From: Paenibacillus sp. MAEPY2
Lineage (GTDB): Bacteria; Bacillota; Bacilli; Paenibacillales; Paenibacillaceae
NCBI RefSeq assembly: GCF_000499205.1
Contig: NZ_AWUK01000010.1
Location: 1 to 64,000, forward strand
Direction of reading: 5' to 3'
DNA length: 64,000 bases
Within the stretch, counting starts at the first letter, position 1, and each line of letters opens with the position of its first letter. The position numbers and the translations under genes were made by a program. Below, piece after piece: positions 10,858 through 20,310 of the stretch. The notes beneath the pieces were generated by a model. It had not been told where the DNA came from. It saw only the letters and a program-made list of their open reading frames with translations, and ran no database searches.

Positions 10858-12204
10858 TCAGGTTGGATTCTTGATTTTTTCGGTTAAGTTGTTGATAACT
10901 TTATAGAGATCTTGATCGACTTTAATCGCCTGGGAGATCTTTTCATGCGCATGTATGACCGTGGTGTGATCTCGGCCTCCGAATGCTTCTCCAATCTTGG
11001 GCAGAGAGAAGTCAGTTAGCTCACGAGAGAGATACATGGCGATCTGTCTTGGAAAGGCAACAGCCTTGGTCCGCTTCCGTGCTTTGAAATCTTCAAGTTT
11101 AAGGCTGTAATACTCGCCGACCTTTTGTTGGATGTCATGAATAGTGATCATTTTCGGACGACTGGAAGGAATAATATCCTTCAGTGCTTCAGCTGCCAGA
11201 TGAGTGGTTACATCTTGATTCGTCAACGAAGAATAGGCAACAACCCGAATCAGGGCACCTTCCAGTTCGCGAATATTGGTATCAATCTGGTTGGCGATGT
11301 ACATCATCGCCTCATTCGGAATATCCAGATTTTCCGCACGCGCTTTTTTACGCAAAATCGCAATCCGTGTCTCCAGATCTGGAGGCTGGATATCCGTAAT
11401 TAGCCCCCATTCAAAACGGGAACGAAGCCGTTCTTCCAGGGTCGGAATTTCCTTCGGCGGTCTGTCGCTGGAGATGATGATCTGTTTCCGTTCCTCATGC
11501 AGCGCATTAAACGTATGGAAAAATTCCTCTTGCGTCGATTCTTTTCCCGCCAAGAACTGAATATCATCAATGAGCAGAATATCGACACTACGGTATTTGT
11601 TACGGAAGCTCTCCCCGCGGTTGTCACGGATCGAGTTAATGAATTCGTTCGTGAATTTCTCAGATGACAAATAAACAACTTTGCTGCCCGGATCATGCTC
11701 CAGGACGTAATGCCCGATTGCATGCATCAAGTGAGTTTTGCCGAGACCTACCCCTCCATAGAGAAACAGAGGATTGTATGCTTTGGCGGGCGCTTCAGCG
11801 ACCGCCAGCGATGCGGCGTGGGCAAAACGGTTGCCCGGCCCAATGACAAATGTATCGAATGTATATTTTGGATTCAGCATGCTGAGTACCGCTTCTTCCT
11901 GAACAACTGTAGGCGTTGGCGCTGGCAGTTGAGGATCCGGTTCAGCAGGCTTGTTCTCCTCGATGACAAATTTCACATCGACCTGTTTGCCAAGCAGCTC
12001 ATATACCGTCGATCCGACCAGTTTGGTGTAACGGCTCTCCAGCCATTCGACGGCAAACGTGGTTGGTGCGGATATGACGATCGAACGATCATTCAGCTTG
12101 GTCGCTTTGGTTGCTTTGAACCAAGTGTCAAAGCTGGGTTTGCTGAGCTTGTTTTGTATAATTGATAAAATTTGCTGCCATAAATCAGAAGTATGGCTGT
12201 CCAC
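10858..12204 (-). CDS. dnaA: Chromosomal replication initiator DnaA
   Basis: 448 residues, GTG start with AAAGGAGTGA upstream. Domain I covers about residues 1-85, with a Pro/Glu linker (domain II) to about 105. AAA+ domain III has Walker A GGVGLGKT (150-157) and Walker B LLIDDIQF. Domain IV has the DNA-binding signature [15 protein letters not shown]. DnaA binds DnaA boxes in oriC and opens DNA for helicase loading. Box clusters lie on both sides of the gene, allowing autoregulation as well as initiation. Confidence 0.99.
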   Translation of the reverse strand: MDSHTSDLWQQILSIIQNKLSKPSFDTWFKATKATKLNDRSIVISAPTTFAVEWLESRYTKLVGSTVYELLGKQVDVKFVIEENKPAEPDPQLPAPTPTVVQEEAVLSMLNPKYTFDTFVIGPGNRFAHAASLAVAEAPAKAYNPLFLYGGVGLGKTHLMHAIGHYVLEHDPGSKVVYLSSEKFTNEFINSIRDNRGESFRNKYRSVDILLIDDIQFLAGKESTQEEFFHTFNALHEERKQIIISSDRPPKEIPTLEERLRSRFEWGLITDIQPPDLETRIAILRKKARAENLDIPNEAMMYIANQIDTNIRELEGALIRVVAYSSLTNQDVTTHLAAEALKDIIPSSRPKMITIHDIQQKVGEYYSLKLEDFKARKRTKAVAFPRQIAMYLSRELTDFSLPKIGEAFGGRDHTTVIHAHEKISQAIKVDQDLYKVINNLTEKIKNPT

Positions 12205-12348
12205 AGACTGTCACTCCTTTTACATGTTCCAAGTGTGGCTTAAGCCATGATGCAGTGTCGAAATACGAGATATATTGTTGAATTTATCCCCAAACCCCCG
12301 CAGGTCAAAAACAAAAAAAGAATGAACAACGGAAAATTGTTCACAACT

Positions 12349-12640
12349 TTATCCACAGGCTGTTGATAATATTATGGGTCAGATCACATATTCACATCCA
12401 AAAGTAATACAATCATAGCAAAAGAAGCCCGGCATTTCAATGTATCACGTGATTTTATCCACAAATTCAATAACTTGTGTATAATTTTTAATCACAACAC
12501 AATATATTGTTTATAAATTGTTTAACTTTCGACAAGATGACCCAAAAACCCAAATTATTTTATACACAGGTTATTCGTCAAATAATGCTGAATTGTGTGT
12601 AAAAGTATTCTCGGTTTGTGAATAACCTCTCTGTGGATAA
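12349..12640. other. oriC: DnaA-box cluster upstream of dnaA (oriC, distal part)
   Basis: Six perfect TTATNCACA boxes: + strand at 12349-12357, 12455-12463 and 12560-12568; minus strand at 12476-12484, 12617-12625 and 12632-12640. Several near matches lie between them. The surrounding DNA is AT-rich and non-coding. This corresponds to the incA/incB part of a bipartite Bacillus-type origin and also covers the dnaA promoter region. Confidence 0.9.
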
Positions 12641-12902
12641 CCGTAAAGTGAAAATGGTCGTATTGGCGATTTACAGGAGGGTGCCTCTTCATGCTCGTTT
12701 TCCTTTTTTTCGAAAAGCGGAATGGAGGAACGACAAAATGAATGGGATGGGAGATCAAGGAGAGGCCTGATAGTACGTGAGGAACGTTTACTGATTTGTA
12801 TGATCTGAATGAAGAATTTATACCCAAAAGAGGTAGGATACTAGATATGCACGCAAACATTGAAGATGGATGTGACTCCATTGCAGCAGATTGGTTTATG
12901 CC
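12641..12902. other. Non-coding stretch between origin and gntK
   Basis: No convincing gene. Two tiny reading frames (ATG at about 12690, 16 codons, behind CAGGAGGGTG, and an overlapping ATGA start with 10 codons) have ribosome sites but no recognisable product; they may be remnants. Confidence 0.3.
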
Positions 12903-12958
12903 AAAAAGAGGTTGTTCTTTAAGACCGAAATGGTGGTCAAAGAGAACAACCTCTTTTT
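12903..12958 (-). terminator. gntK terminator
   Basis: Strong hairpin with 16-base perfect arms (AAAAAGAGGTTGTTCT and its complement) and an inner GACC/GGTC pairing, with T-runs on both strands. It separates the gnt operon from the origin. Confidence 0.9.
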
Positions 12959-12978
12959 GGTGGTTATAAGAGGAGGAT

Positions 12979-14526
12979 TTACTCGATATGAGCGGAAAAT
13001 TTACGCTGGAATTCAGCGATATCTGCATATTCTTCTTCCAATTTTCGCGAAATGCGAATAAAGATAGGGAGCAGCTCTTGGTAGATCGATGCATGTTCTT
13101 TGATAGGGGTATGCTTGTGCGTTGTACCTACCATAGATGAAACGGCATGAAGCGACTTAATTCGCCCTGTAGCATAGAGACCGAGCACAACGGCCCCTAG
13201 ACAGGAACTCTCAAAGCTCTCGGGCACAATGACTTCCTGGTTGAATATATCGGACATCATCTGACGCCAGAGTGGGGAACGAGCGAAACCACCGGTTGCC
13301 TGAATGGAGGTTGGTTGTCCGATCTGTTCTTCCATGGCCAGCAGTACCGTATACAGGTTGAAAATAACCCCTTCCAGCACAGCACGGATCATATGCTCTT
13401 TCTGATGATGAAGGGTCAAACCAAAGAAGGAACCTCGGGCGTCCGGATTCCATAAAGGGGCACGTTCCCCTGAAAGGTACGGATGGAATAGAAGTCCTTC
13501 CGAACCGGGGCTGACGCGTTCAGCAATCTTGGTGAGTACATCATAGGAATTGATGCCGAGCCGTTTGGCTGTTTCCACTTCCGAGGCAGCGAATTCGTCT
13601 CGTACCCAGCGGAAAAGCATACCACCGTTATTCACAGGTCCTCCGATGACCCAAAGATTCTCGGTGAGCGCATAACAAAAGGTTCTGCCTTTCGGATCGG
13701 TAACGGGACGGTCCACAACGGTGCGGATGGCACCGCTGGTGCCGATCGTTGCTGCCACAACGCCAGGCTCAATGGCATTCACGCCCAGATTGGACAAAAC
13801 CCCGTCACTTGCACCGATGACGAAGGGTGTAGAGGGGGAGAGAGCCATTTGTTCAGCCCATGTCCGATCCATTCCTTCTATAGTATGTGTGGTCGGGACG
13901 AGTTCCGATAGATGGTCAGCTGTAATGCCTGCAACCTCAAGGGCTTCGGCATCCCAATCCAGTTGTTCCAGATTGAGCAGGCCGGTACAGGAGGCGATGG
14001 AGTGATCCACGACATATTGACCAAACAGACGGAAGAACAAATATTCTTTAATAGAAATAAATTTGGCCGTGCGTTGAAAAAGTTCAGGTTCGTCATGGCG
14101 CAGCCACATTAATTTGGTCAGTGGCGACATGGGATGAATCGGTGTACCTGTTCGCGAATAGATCCGATGTCCCAGTCCATTCTCCTGCAGCTTGGCAGCC
14201 CAAGCTGCACTCCGGTTATCAGCCCAAGTGATGCAGCGGGTGAGGGGAGTATCATCCTGCCCCATCGCAATGACACTGTGCATGGCAGAGCTGCAGGACA
14301 CGAACATAATTTGTTCCGCAGCTACGCCACTATTATCCATCACGCCGCGTACGGAGCGAAGGGCAGCTTGCACAATTTGTTCTGGATCCTGCTCAGCCAC
14401 ATCCGGAGCTGGGGTGTATAAAGGATATTCCTGAGTTGATGTGCTTACCACTTCACCCTGCTCCGTAAATAGTACGGATTTGGTACTGGTTGTACCAATA
14501 TCCATACCAATCATATAGTTGTTCAT
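12979..14526 (-). CDS. gntK: Gluconate kinase (FGGY family)
   Basis: 515 residues, the normal length of FGGY sugar kinases; ATG with GAAGGTTT upstream. It phosphorylates gluconate to 6-phosphogluconate for the pentose phosphate pathway. The N-terminal phosphate-binding motif MIGMDIGTTSTKSVLF, the central GASDGVLSNLGV and the adenosine motif ATGGFARSPLWRQMMSDIF are visible. It is the last gene of gntR-gntP-gntK, 87 bases after gntP. FGGY kinases vary in substrate; gluconate is chosen because of the GntP permease and GntR-type operators. Confidence 0.9.
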   Translation of the reverse strand: MNNYMIGMDIGTTSTKSVLFTEQGEVVSTSTQEYPLYTPAPDVAEQDPEQIVQAALRSVRGVMDNSGVAAEQIMFVSCSSAMHSVIAMGQDDTPLTRCITWADNRSAAWAAKLQENGLGHRIYSRTGTPIHPMSPLTKLMWLRHDEPELFQRTAKFISIKEYLFFRLFGQYVVDHSIASCTGLLNLEQLDWDAEALEVAGITADHLSELVPTTHTIEGMDRTWAEQMALSPSTPFVIGASDGVLSNLGVNAIEPGVVAATIGTSGAIRTVVDRPVTDPKGRTFCYALTENLWVIGGPVNNGGMLFRWVRDEFAASEVETAKRLGINSYDVLTKIAERVSPGSEGLLFHPYLSGERAPLWNPDARGSFFGLTLHHQKEHMIRAVLEGVIFNLYTVLLAMEEQIGQPTSIQATGGFARSPLWRQMMSDIFNQEVIVPESFESSCLGAVVLGLYATGRIKSLHAVSSMVGTTHKHTPIKEHASIYQELLPIFIRISRKLEEEYADIAEFQRKFSAHIE

Positions 14527-14613
14527 ATTACATAAACCTTCTTTCTTTTGAACCCGTAAAATTAAAACTCTAAGTGTGTGAATTTAAATTCTTCTTCTAT
14601 ATAGATATTCAAT

Positions 14614-15975
14614 TTACAGGACTGTATTTAGCAGCAAAATAAAGATCAGTCCAACGACAGATAGTAGTGTTTCCATAACGGTCCACGTCTTCAACGTCTG
14701 TGAGACGCTCATATTGAAGAATTCCTTGATCATCCAGAAGCCTGCGTCATTCACGTGGGAGAGAACAAGTGAACCTGCACCGGTAGCGAGTACAACCAAC
14801 TCAATATTGGCACCTGGTGTTAGTGCAAGAACCGGAGCTACAATACCAGCAGCTGTCGTCATTGCCACAGTTGCTGAACCGGTAGCAACCCGAATCAGTG
14901 CGGCTACAAGCCAGGCGAACAGGATTACATTAATATTGGCATGTGTGGCGACCTCAGCAATGGCATTACCTACACCACTGTTAATCAACACCTGTTTGAA
15001 CGCACCGCCTCCGCCAATAATGAGAATGATGGTCGCCGTAGGCGCCAGACATTCACTGGTGAAGCGGGAGATGTCATGTTTGTTGAACCCGCGTGAGAAT
15101 CCGAGTGAAAAGAGGGCGAACACGACAGAGATCAGCAAAGCTATAATTTCATGGCCGATAAATTCACAGAAAACGGTAAATCCGCTTGTGGCGTCCGGGT
15201 CTACGATATTGGCGATAGAGCCAATGAGCATTAGAATGACCGGCAGCAAGATGGTAAACAAGGTTATTCCGAAACCAGGCAGGTCGTTACTTTTTTTCGT
15301 AGCGAATTGTTCAGCCAGCTCTGCAGGCGGTTCGGTATGTATTCTTTTACCGATAAATTTACCGAACAGAGGTCCAGCGATAATAGCAGTAGGGATACCT
15401 ACAATAAGGGAGTACAAGATCGTTTTACCTAAATCGGCGCTGAACGCTTCGATGGCAATCATGGGTGCCGGATGAGGTGGAACCAGACCATGTACGGTAG
15501 AGAGACCTGCCAAAATCGGAATACCGATCTGCAGCAGCGACATATTGGTTTTACGTGCAACGGTGAAAATGATCGGGATCAGCAGAATGACGCCGACTTC
15601 GAAGAATACAGGAATACCGACGATAAAACCGACAATCATCATCGCCCAGTGCACACGTTTCACACCGAAACGATCCACAAGTGTGGTAGCTATACGCTCG
15701 GCTCCGCCGGATTCAGCCATCATCTTACCAAGCATGGTGCCCAGACCGATAACGATGGCGATCGTTCCAAGTGTGCCGCCAAGTCCGCCAGTAATAGAAG
15801 TAATTACATCGGCAGGCTTCATACCCGCGAGTAAACCAAGCATTAATGCTGATAACAAAAGAGTAATGAAAGGATTCCATTTATATTTGGAGATCAACAC
15901 GATTAGAAATACAATTGCAATCAATGTCCAGACCAATAACGTTGCATTGTGGGATAGCCCAAAAAGAGTGCTCAT
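14614..15975 (-). CDS. gntP: Gluconate permease (GntP family)
   Basis: 453 residues with about 12 hydrophobic segments, ATG with AAAGGAGC upstream. It resembles GntP-family gluconate:H+ symporters throughout, e.g. GGLGGTLGTIAIVIGLGTMLGKMMAESGGA near residue 85 and a C-terminal HVNDAGFWMIKEFF. It imports gluconate for GntK. B. subtilis has gntR-gntK-gntP-gntZ; here the permease precedes the kinase and no gntZ is present. Confidence 0.92.
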   Translation of the reverse strand: MSTLFGLSHNATLLVWTLIAIVFLIVLISKYKWNPFITLLLSALMLGLLAGMKPADVITSITGGLGGTLGTIAIVIGLGTMLGKMMAESGGAERIATTLVDRFGVKRVHWAMMIVGFIVGIPVFFEVGVILLIPIIFTVARKTNMSLLQIGIPILAGLSTVHGLVPPHPAPMIAIEAFSADLGKTILYSLIVGIPTAIIAGPLFGKFIGKRIHTEPPAELAEQFATKKSNDLPGFGITLFTILLPVILMLIGSIANIVDPDATSGFTVFCEFIGHEIIALLISVVFALFSLGFSRGFNKHDISRFTSECLAPTATIILIIGGGGAFKQVLINSGVGNAIAEVATHANINVILFAWLVAALIRVATGSATVAMTTAAGIVAPVLALTPGANIELVVLATGAGSLVLSHVNDAGFWMIKEFFNMSVSQTLKTWTVMETLLSVVGLIFILLLNTVL

Positions 15976-15999
15976 GAGGTTTGCTCCTTTTTTTATGAT

Positions 16000-16013
16000 A
16001 TATAGCGCTTACA
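16000..16013 (-). promoter_or_regulatory. Possible cre (CcpA) site in the gntP leader
   Basis: ATATAGCGCTTACA matches the TGWAANCGNTNWCA consensus in its right half but has three mismatches in the left. Its place, inside the gntP leader and downstream of the promoter, would suit roadblock-type catabolite repression as known for B. subtilis gnt. Weak. Confidence 0.35.
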
Positions 16014-16117
16014 ACTGATCTATGATCAGGTGGAGGGAATTTGCTCTACGTTTCAAGTAGCGTGGGCTGCTTAAATCCTCCTTAATATGCCCCAAAAAAT
16101 TGAAACAAATCGCATTT

Positions 16118-16146
16118 TGTATACTTGTCGACAAGTTGGAGAGCAA
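16118..16146 (-). promoter_or_regulatory. gntP promoter overlapped by a GntR operator
   Basis: Minus-strand -35 TTGCTC (16141-16146), 17-base spacer, -10 TATACA (16118-16123). The palindromic ATACTTGTCGACAAGTTG (16121-16138) covers the spacer and -10. The B. subtilis GntR operator is ATACTTGTATACAAGTAT, so this is a near match placed where a repressor would block RNA polymerase. Confidence 0.8.
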
Positions 16147-16222
16147 TCATTCACAATGGATATGATTGCAAACTCCCTGCACGATATGCCATTCAAGTGA
16201 ATGAAATTTCACCACCGTGTCA

Positions 16223-16897
16223 TTAGGAATCAAAGCTTTCGTGCAGCGTCTTGCCTGAATCCTGGAAATACGTGCGGACTCCAGATTGAATCCGTGCCTG
16301 GTCGCCTGATTCAAGGGCCTCAATTAGCAGACGGTGTTTATCAATAACAGCGCTTACTTTCTGCTCGCCCTGAATAAATACCCTGCGGGTGGTGAGGAGC
16401 ATGACTGTCATGACAACATAACGAATGCTTCTCCATAGATGTAAAATACGGGAATGCTGGGCGGCTTCAATTATGGTCTCGTGAAAGACCAAATCCTGAT
16501 AAGCGAATTCAACCGCATCTTGGTGGCGTCCAGCCAAATCCATTTTGTCTATTACATTACGAAGCTGGGTAATCAATTGTTCTGGCACATCCCCGGCAAG
16601 TCGTTGCTGTACAAAACTTTCAATCAGGAAACGGACGTCATACAATTCCTCGACATCTTTAATTTTCAATCCAATGACAACGACACCCATACGCTCCAGC
16701 CGAATAAGTCCTTCATTCGACAATGTTCTTAATGCTTCACGTACAGGTGACCGACTGCTGTCAAAATCAGCGGCAATTCGATTTTCTGACAAAATTTCGC
16801 CAGGGCGAAGGGTTCCGCTAATGATCCGCAGCCTTAATTCGCAGGCAATGGCTTCCCCGCGGGAAGCTCCCTGAAGCCAGGATGATGGAAACAGCAT
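16223..16897 (-). CDS. gntR: GntR-family regulator of gluconate genes
   Basis: 224 residues, ATG behind TAGGAGCG. The N-terminal winged helix (LRIISGTLRPGEILSENRIAADFDSSRSPVREALRTLSNEGLI, residues about 25-65) and the helical C-terminal FCD domain (EFAYQDLVFHETIIEAAQHSRI) define the FadR-type GntR subgroup. GntR represses the gnt operon until gluconate binds. Operator-like sites lie both before gntP and upstream of gntR itself. Confidence 0.9.
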   Translation of the reverse strand: MLFPSSWLQGASRGEAIACELRLRIISGTLRPGEILSENRIAADFDSSRSPVREALRTLSNEGLIRLERMGVVVIGLKIKDVEELYDVRFLIESFVQQRLAGDVPEQLITQLRNVIDKMDLAGRHQDAVEFAYQDLVFHETIIEAAQHSRILHLWRSIRYVVMTVMLLTTRRVFIQGEQKVSAVIDKHRLLIEALESGDQARIQSGVRTYFQDSGKTLHESFDS

Positions 16898-17128
16898 AAT
16901 GGCTAACGCTCCTATTATAAGTAATCAGTTCAATACTGATCATAGCACAACTATTTTGTGGATTGAGCATAATGAATCAATCCTTATAACGAGAATAAAT
17001 GGCAGCTTCTCTGTGCGCGTGCAGAATTATAGGAACGTCATACTGTTTCCAATGGATTTTTCAAAGAGCTTGAGGACGTAATGTCTTCCCTTAGATAACG
17101 CTAGATATTCACTTCATTTTGGATGTGT

Positions 17129-17146
17129 ATACTTGTATACAAGATG
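17129..17146. promoter_or_regulatory. GntR operator upstream of gntR
   Basis: ATACTTGTATACAAGATG differs from the B. subtilis GntR operator only in the last bases. It lies 230 bases before the gntR start, suggesting autoregulation. The 16898-17128 interval between them has no other feature that I can support. Confidence 0.75.
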
Positions 17147-17358
17147 TGATTTTTTTATCCTACACCTTTCTCGAAAACTTGTAAACCATAATAATAAAGC
17201 GGATACATTAAATTTTAAGAATATCATTTTCTAAAGCCATAATTCATTGGTCTCTTAAGTTATAACTTATCTATAGCTAACTACTACAGTCTTCAGAAAC
17301 GTATCTATATTAACCGAAAGTAGATCCAGTGAAACAAACTTGAATCGGTAAATATTCC

Positions 17359-17428
17359 TTATCCACATGTGAATAACTTGGAAAAGATAATCAAACTTAG
17401 AATGAAGGGGTTTAAAGGGTGTGGATAA
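17359..17428. other. DnaA-box cluster upstream of rpmH
   Basis: Two perfect boxes abut head to head, TTATCCACA (17359-17367) and TGTGAATAA (17368-17376), and a third TGTGGATAA lies at 17420-17428. A near match TGGGGATAA follows around 17465. They mark what in B. subtilis would be the rpmH side of the rpmH-dnaA origin spacer, now about 4.7 kb from the cluster before dnaA. Confidence 0.8.
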
Positions 17429-17589
17429 CCGTATACATTGATTTTCGGTGAATGAAACGGGAGTTGGGGATAACTTTTGAAGCTTCTACATGCTGCTGTA
17501 AGAAGGTTGTAAACAGGGGGATGTATCCATGGCCGTTTAGGCAGGGTGGAATAGGTATTAAAAGGAGAAAGGAGGCAAGAGGCTCACAG

Positions 17590-17618
17590 TTGACTTTTCC
17601 AGGTGTTCGTGGTTAAAT
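17590..17618 (+). promoter_or_regulatory. Candidate rpmH promoter
   Basis: TTGACT (17590-17595), 17-base spacer, TTAAAT (17613-17618), about 75 bases upstream of the rpmH start. Confidence 0.5.
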
Positions 17619-17691
17619 GTATAAAGGTGTTTTCTGTGAAGATGAAAGTGATTCATCACATAAGTATTTCCTTGTAAGGAGGTGCAATACA

Positions 17692-17826
17692 TTGAGACCT
17701 ACATTCAAACCGAACGTTAGCAAACGTAAAAAAGTTCATGGTTTCCGGAAAAGAATGAGCACGAGCAACGGACGTAAAGTTCTGGCTGCACGTCGCCTTA
17801 AAGGCCGTAAAGTCCTGAGTGCTTAA
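17692..17826 (+). CDS. rpmH: Ribosomal protein bL34
   Basis: 44 residues, the usual bL34 length; TTG start at 17692, seven bases after TAAGGAGGTG. The sequence [20 protein letters not shown] through [18 protein letters not shown] is the highly basic L34 signature. It is the first gene of the rightward block next to the origin. Confidence 0.98.
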   Translation: MRPTFKPNVSKRKKVHGFRKRMSTSNGRKVLAARRLKGRKVLSA

Positions 17827-17834
17827 TGCATGTG

Positions 17835-17861
17835 AAGACCACCGAGGTGGTCTTTTTTTTC
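17835..17861 (+). terminator. rpmH terminator
   Basis: AAGACCACC/GGTGGTCTT hairpin followed by eight Ts, just after the rpmH stop. It implies that rnpA has its own promoter; a TATATAATG element lies near 17980. Confidence 0.85.
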
Positions 17862-18093
17862 TTAAATAGGTCATTTCAGACTGGATGCTGGTATAGGTCA
17901 GGTCTGAATTGGCTGCGCAAAAGCATAAGTGCATATTGATGTTCAATGAATGAGATGTCCGTTTTTTCGAAAACGTTCCTTATATAATGAAGTTGCCGCC
18001 AAGACGGTTTATCGTTATTCAAGAAAGCCTATACTAAATCAGTAATGAGGCCTTCGTCAATAATGTTGGTGGAAAACAGCAAGGAGAAGCGCC

Positions 18094-18444
18094 GTGTATA
18101 AAAGACTGCGTTTACGAAACCGGGCGGACTTTAGCCGCGTATACCGGTATGGGAAATCGTTTGCCAATCATCAGTTTGTGGTGTATGGCTGTCGTCGTAA
18201 AGATACAGAACAATTCCGAGTGGGTGTATCCTGCAGCAAGAAAATCGGAAACGCTGTCGTACGCAACCGGATGAGACGCATGATAAAGGAAATTGTACGT
18301 CATCATGAGAAAGAGATTGTCACGCAGATGGATCTGATCTTTATCGTCAGAAAAGGTGCATTGGACATGTCCTATAAGGATATGGAAAAAAGCCTGCTGC
18401 ATGCGATGCGCAAGGGCTCTCTTTTGAAGTCGGGCAAGCGGTAA
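18094..18444 (+). CDS. rnpA: Ribonuclease P protein component
   Basis: 116 residues, GTG start behind AAGGAGAAGC. RnpA binds the RNase P RNA and aids 5' tRNA processing. The RNR motif KIGNAVVRNRMRRMIKE (about residues 50-66) is intact, as is the N-terminal LRLRNRADFSRVYRYG. Confidence 0.97.
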   Translation: MYKRLRLRNRADFSRVYRYGKSFANHQFVVYGCRRKDTEQFRVGVSCSKKIGNAVVRNRMRRMIKEIVRHHEKEIVTQMDLIFIVRKGALDMSYKDMEKSLLHAMRKGSLLKSGKR

Positions 18445-18518
18445 GCTTCGGTTTATTTGTCCTCCTAATTATGGTATGATTTACGGTGGAATGGAATGGT
18501 TAAGAGAGGGGTTATGAA

Positions 18519-19400
18519 GTGTCGCGATTGAAGACATCAAAGGGGAAGTGGATTCTCCTCATTGCAGTCATTGCAATGGTCACCGTGCTCGCCGGATGTA
18601 CTCCGCAAGGGGCCGGGGTCACTACGGAAGATCTAAGAAACGGATCATTCTGGCAAAGCAATGTTATTTACTGGTTCTCCCTGGCGCTCGATACATTTGC
18701 CAACTGGTTTAACGGTGAATATGGACTAGCCGTCCTTGTGATGGTGTTGATTGTACGGACGTTAATCTTGCCGCTGACAATGAAGCAGGTACGCAGTTCC
18801 AAGGCGATGCAGGCTATTCAACCGAAATTGAAAGAAATTCAAGCCAAGTATAAAGATACACCTGAGAAAGTTCAGCAAGAAACAATGAAGTTGTTTCAGG
18901 AGAACAAAGTTAATCCGATGGCGGGTTGCTTACCACTTCTGATTCAGATGCCGATTTACATCGCACTTTATAACTCAATTTACGGAAACTCGAGTCTGAG
19001 AACGCATGATTTCTTGTGGCTTCAACTCGGATCGCCGGATCACCTATTTATTTTGCCAGTGCTGGCTGCCATCACAACATTCGTGCAAACGTGGATGATG
19101 ATGCGCATGAATCCTGCACAGCAAGTTGGACCAATGCAGTTCATGCTGTGGGTTTATCCGATATTGATCTTCGTAATGTCGTATCAGTTCCCGGCTGCAT
19201 TGCCGTTGTACTGGTTCTACAGTAACATTTACACGATCGTGCAAAACTATTTCCTTTACCGGAATAATGATAAAGTCGTGGCTGAGGTCAACGTGAAGCA
19301 GAGCAGCACTTCCAAAAATGGAAATGGAGCTAAACGCAAAAACGGTGGCAAGGCAACTGTCTCTGGAAAAGGGTCGAAAGGGGCCAAAAAATCGAAATGA
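18519..19400 (+). CDS. spoIIIJ: Membrane insertase YidC/SpoIIIJ
   Basis: 293 residues, GTG start (18519) behind AGAGAGGGG. A lipoprotein signal ends in VLAGC (Cys about residue 26). Five hydrophobic segments follow, including VMVLIVRTLILPLTMKQVRSSKAM, which carries the Arg that lines the hydrophilic groove. The C-tail is Lys-rich, typical for ribosome contact. It inserts membrane proteins and in B. subtilis SpoIIIJ supports sigma-G activation in the forespore. It overlaps jag by four bases. Confidence 0.95.
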   Translation: MSRLKTSKGKWILLIAVIAMVTVLAGCTPQGAGVTTEDLRNGSFWQSNVIYWFSLALDTFANWFNGEYGLAVLVMVLIVRTLILPLTMKQVRSSKAMQAIQPKLKEIQAKYKDTPEKVQQETMKLFQENKVNPMAGCLPLLIQMPIYIALYNSIYGNSSLRTHDFLWLQLGSPDHLFILPVLAAITTFVQTWMMMRMNPAQQVGPMQFMLWVYPILIFVMSYQFPAALPLYWFYSNIYTIVQNYFLYRNNDKVVAEVNVKQSSTSKNGNGAKRKNGGKATVSGKGSKGAKKSK

Positions 19401-20098
19401 CCAAAGTCATTGCGTCAGGAAAAACCGTTGAAGATGCTGTAAACCAAGGATTGGCTGAGCTTGGCGTGAGCCGGGACAAGGTCGAGATACAAGTGTTAGA
19501 GCAGCCGTCAAAAGGATTCCTGGGTTTGATCGGGGTAAAGGCCGCTAAAGTGGAAGTGAAACTTCTGTCTGTGCCTGAACCTGTTCCACAGCCGATCAAG
19601 CCGGCCGCACAGGTACCTCAGGTGGAAGCAACACTTGAGGGTGTGGCTGCTAAAAATCCCTATGAGGAAGCGGCTGCTTTCTTAAAAGAAGTGGCAGCAG
19701 GTATGGGACTGGATGTTGAAGTGCATATCAAAAAACAGCGTGATGGACATATCTTCAATATTGCCGGTGAAGACCTGGGCATGATTATTGGCAGACGTGG
19801 ACAGACACTGGATGCCCTTCAATATTTAACAAACATTGTAGCCAACCGTTATTCGGAAAGCTTCGTTCGCATCGTTCTCGATGCTGAGAACTTCCGCCAA
19901 CGTCGACGCAAGACGCTGGAGGATCTGGCTGAACGTTTGGCTGGACAGGCCATTCGCACCGGCAAGGAAGTTGTGCTGGAGCCTATGCCCCCGCTCGAAC
20001 GCAAAGTCATTCATGCGAAACTGCAAAATCACTCGCAGATTAAGACATACAGCAAGGGCGAGGAGCCCAATCGGCGCGTGGTCATTACGACGAAATAA
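19397..20098 (+). CDS. jag: RNA-binding protein Jag/KhpB
   Basis: 233 residues. The Jag-N domain (MTKVIASGKTVEDAVNQGLAELG) is followed by a KH domain (GMIIGRRGQTLDALQYLTNIVANR, about residues 130-155) and a C-terminal R3H domain (MPPLERKVIHAKLQNH). It overlaps the spoIIIJ stop by four bases, implying translational coupling. The family binds RNA with KhpA and affects cell elongation and sporulation genes. Confidence 0.95.
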   Translation: MTKVIASGKTVEDAVNQGLAELGVSRDKVEIQVLEQPSKGFLGLIGVKAAKVEVKLLSVPEPVPQPIKPAAQVPQVEATLEGVAAKNPYEEAAAFLKEVAAGMGLDVEVHIKKQRDGHIFNIAGEDLGMIIGRRGQTLDALQYLTNIVANRYSESFVRIVLDAENFRQRRRKTLEDLAERLAGQAIRTGKEVVLEPMPPLERKVIHAKLQNHSQIKTYSKGEEPNRRVVITTK

Positions 20099-20113
20099 CA
20101 CTAAATTGAAGAC

Positions 20114-20153
20114 GCAATGGCTTCCTGCTCGGTGCAGAAGCCATTGCTTTTTT
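20114..20153 (+). terminator. jag terminator
   Basis: GCAATGGCTTC/GAAGCCATTGC hairpin followed by six Ts, directly after jag. Confidence 0.9.
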
Positions 20154-20310
20154 CGTAGAGAAGTATATTTTACAGAACCAAAAAGTGGCTTTAATAAAGT
20201 CATTTAAAGATTGAATGATGCGGTTAGAAGCATTGTGAACTGAACTTATATTGAAATTAATATGGCGTCCCGAGGGGCGCAATTTTAAAATAGAGCAAGG
20301 AGAGATAACC

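Noticed and set aside
12442..12457. TGTATCACGTGATTTT in the origin as a third parS site
   Set aside because: The CACGTG core is present, but about five positions differ from the parS consensus; ParB binding is unlikely.
12690..12775. Two overlapping tiny reading frames after CAGGAGGGTG between oriC and gntK
   Set aside because: Only 16 and 10 codons, no recognisable product and no conservation evidence; listed only as possible remnants.
20263..20285. GCGTCCC-GAG-GGGCGC hairpin before mnmE as a riboswitch
   Set aside because: Small and without conserved riboswitch sequence; at most a weak terminator.
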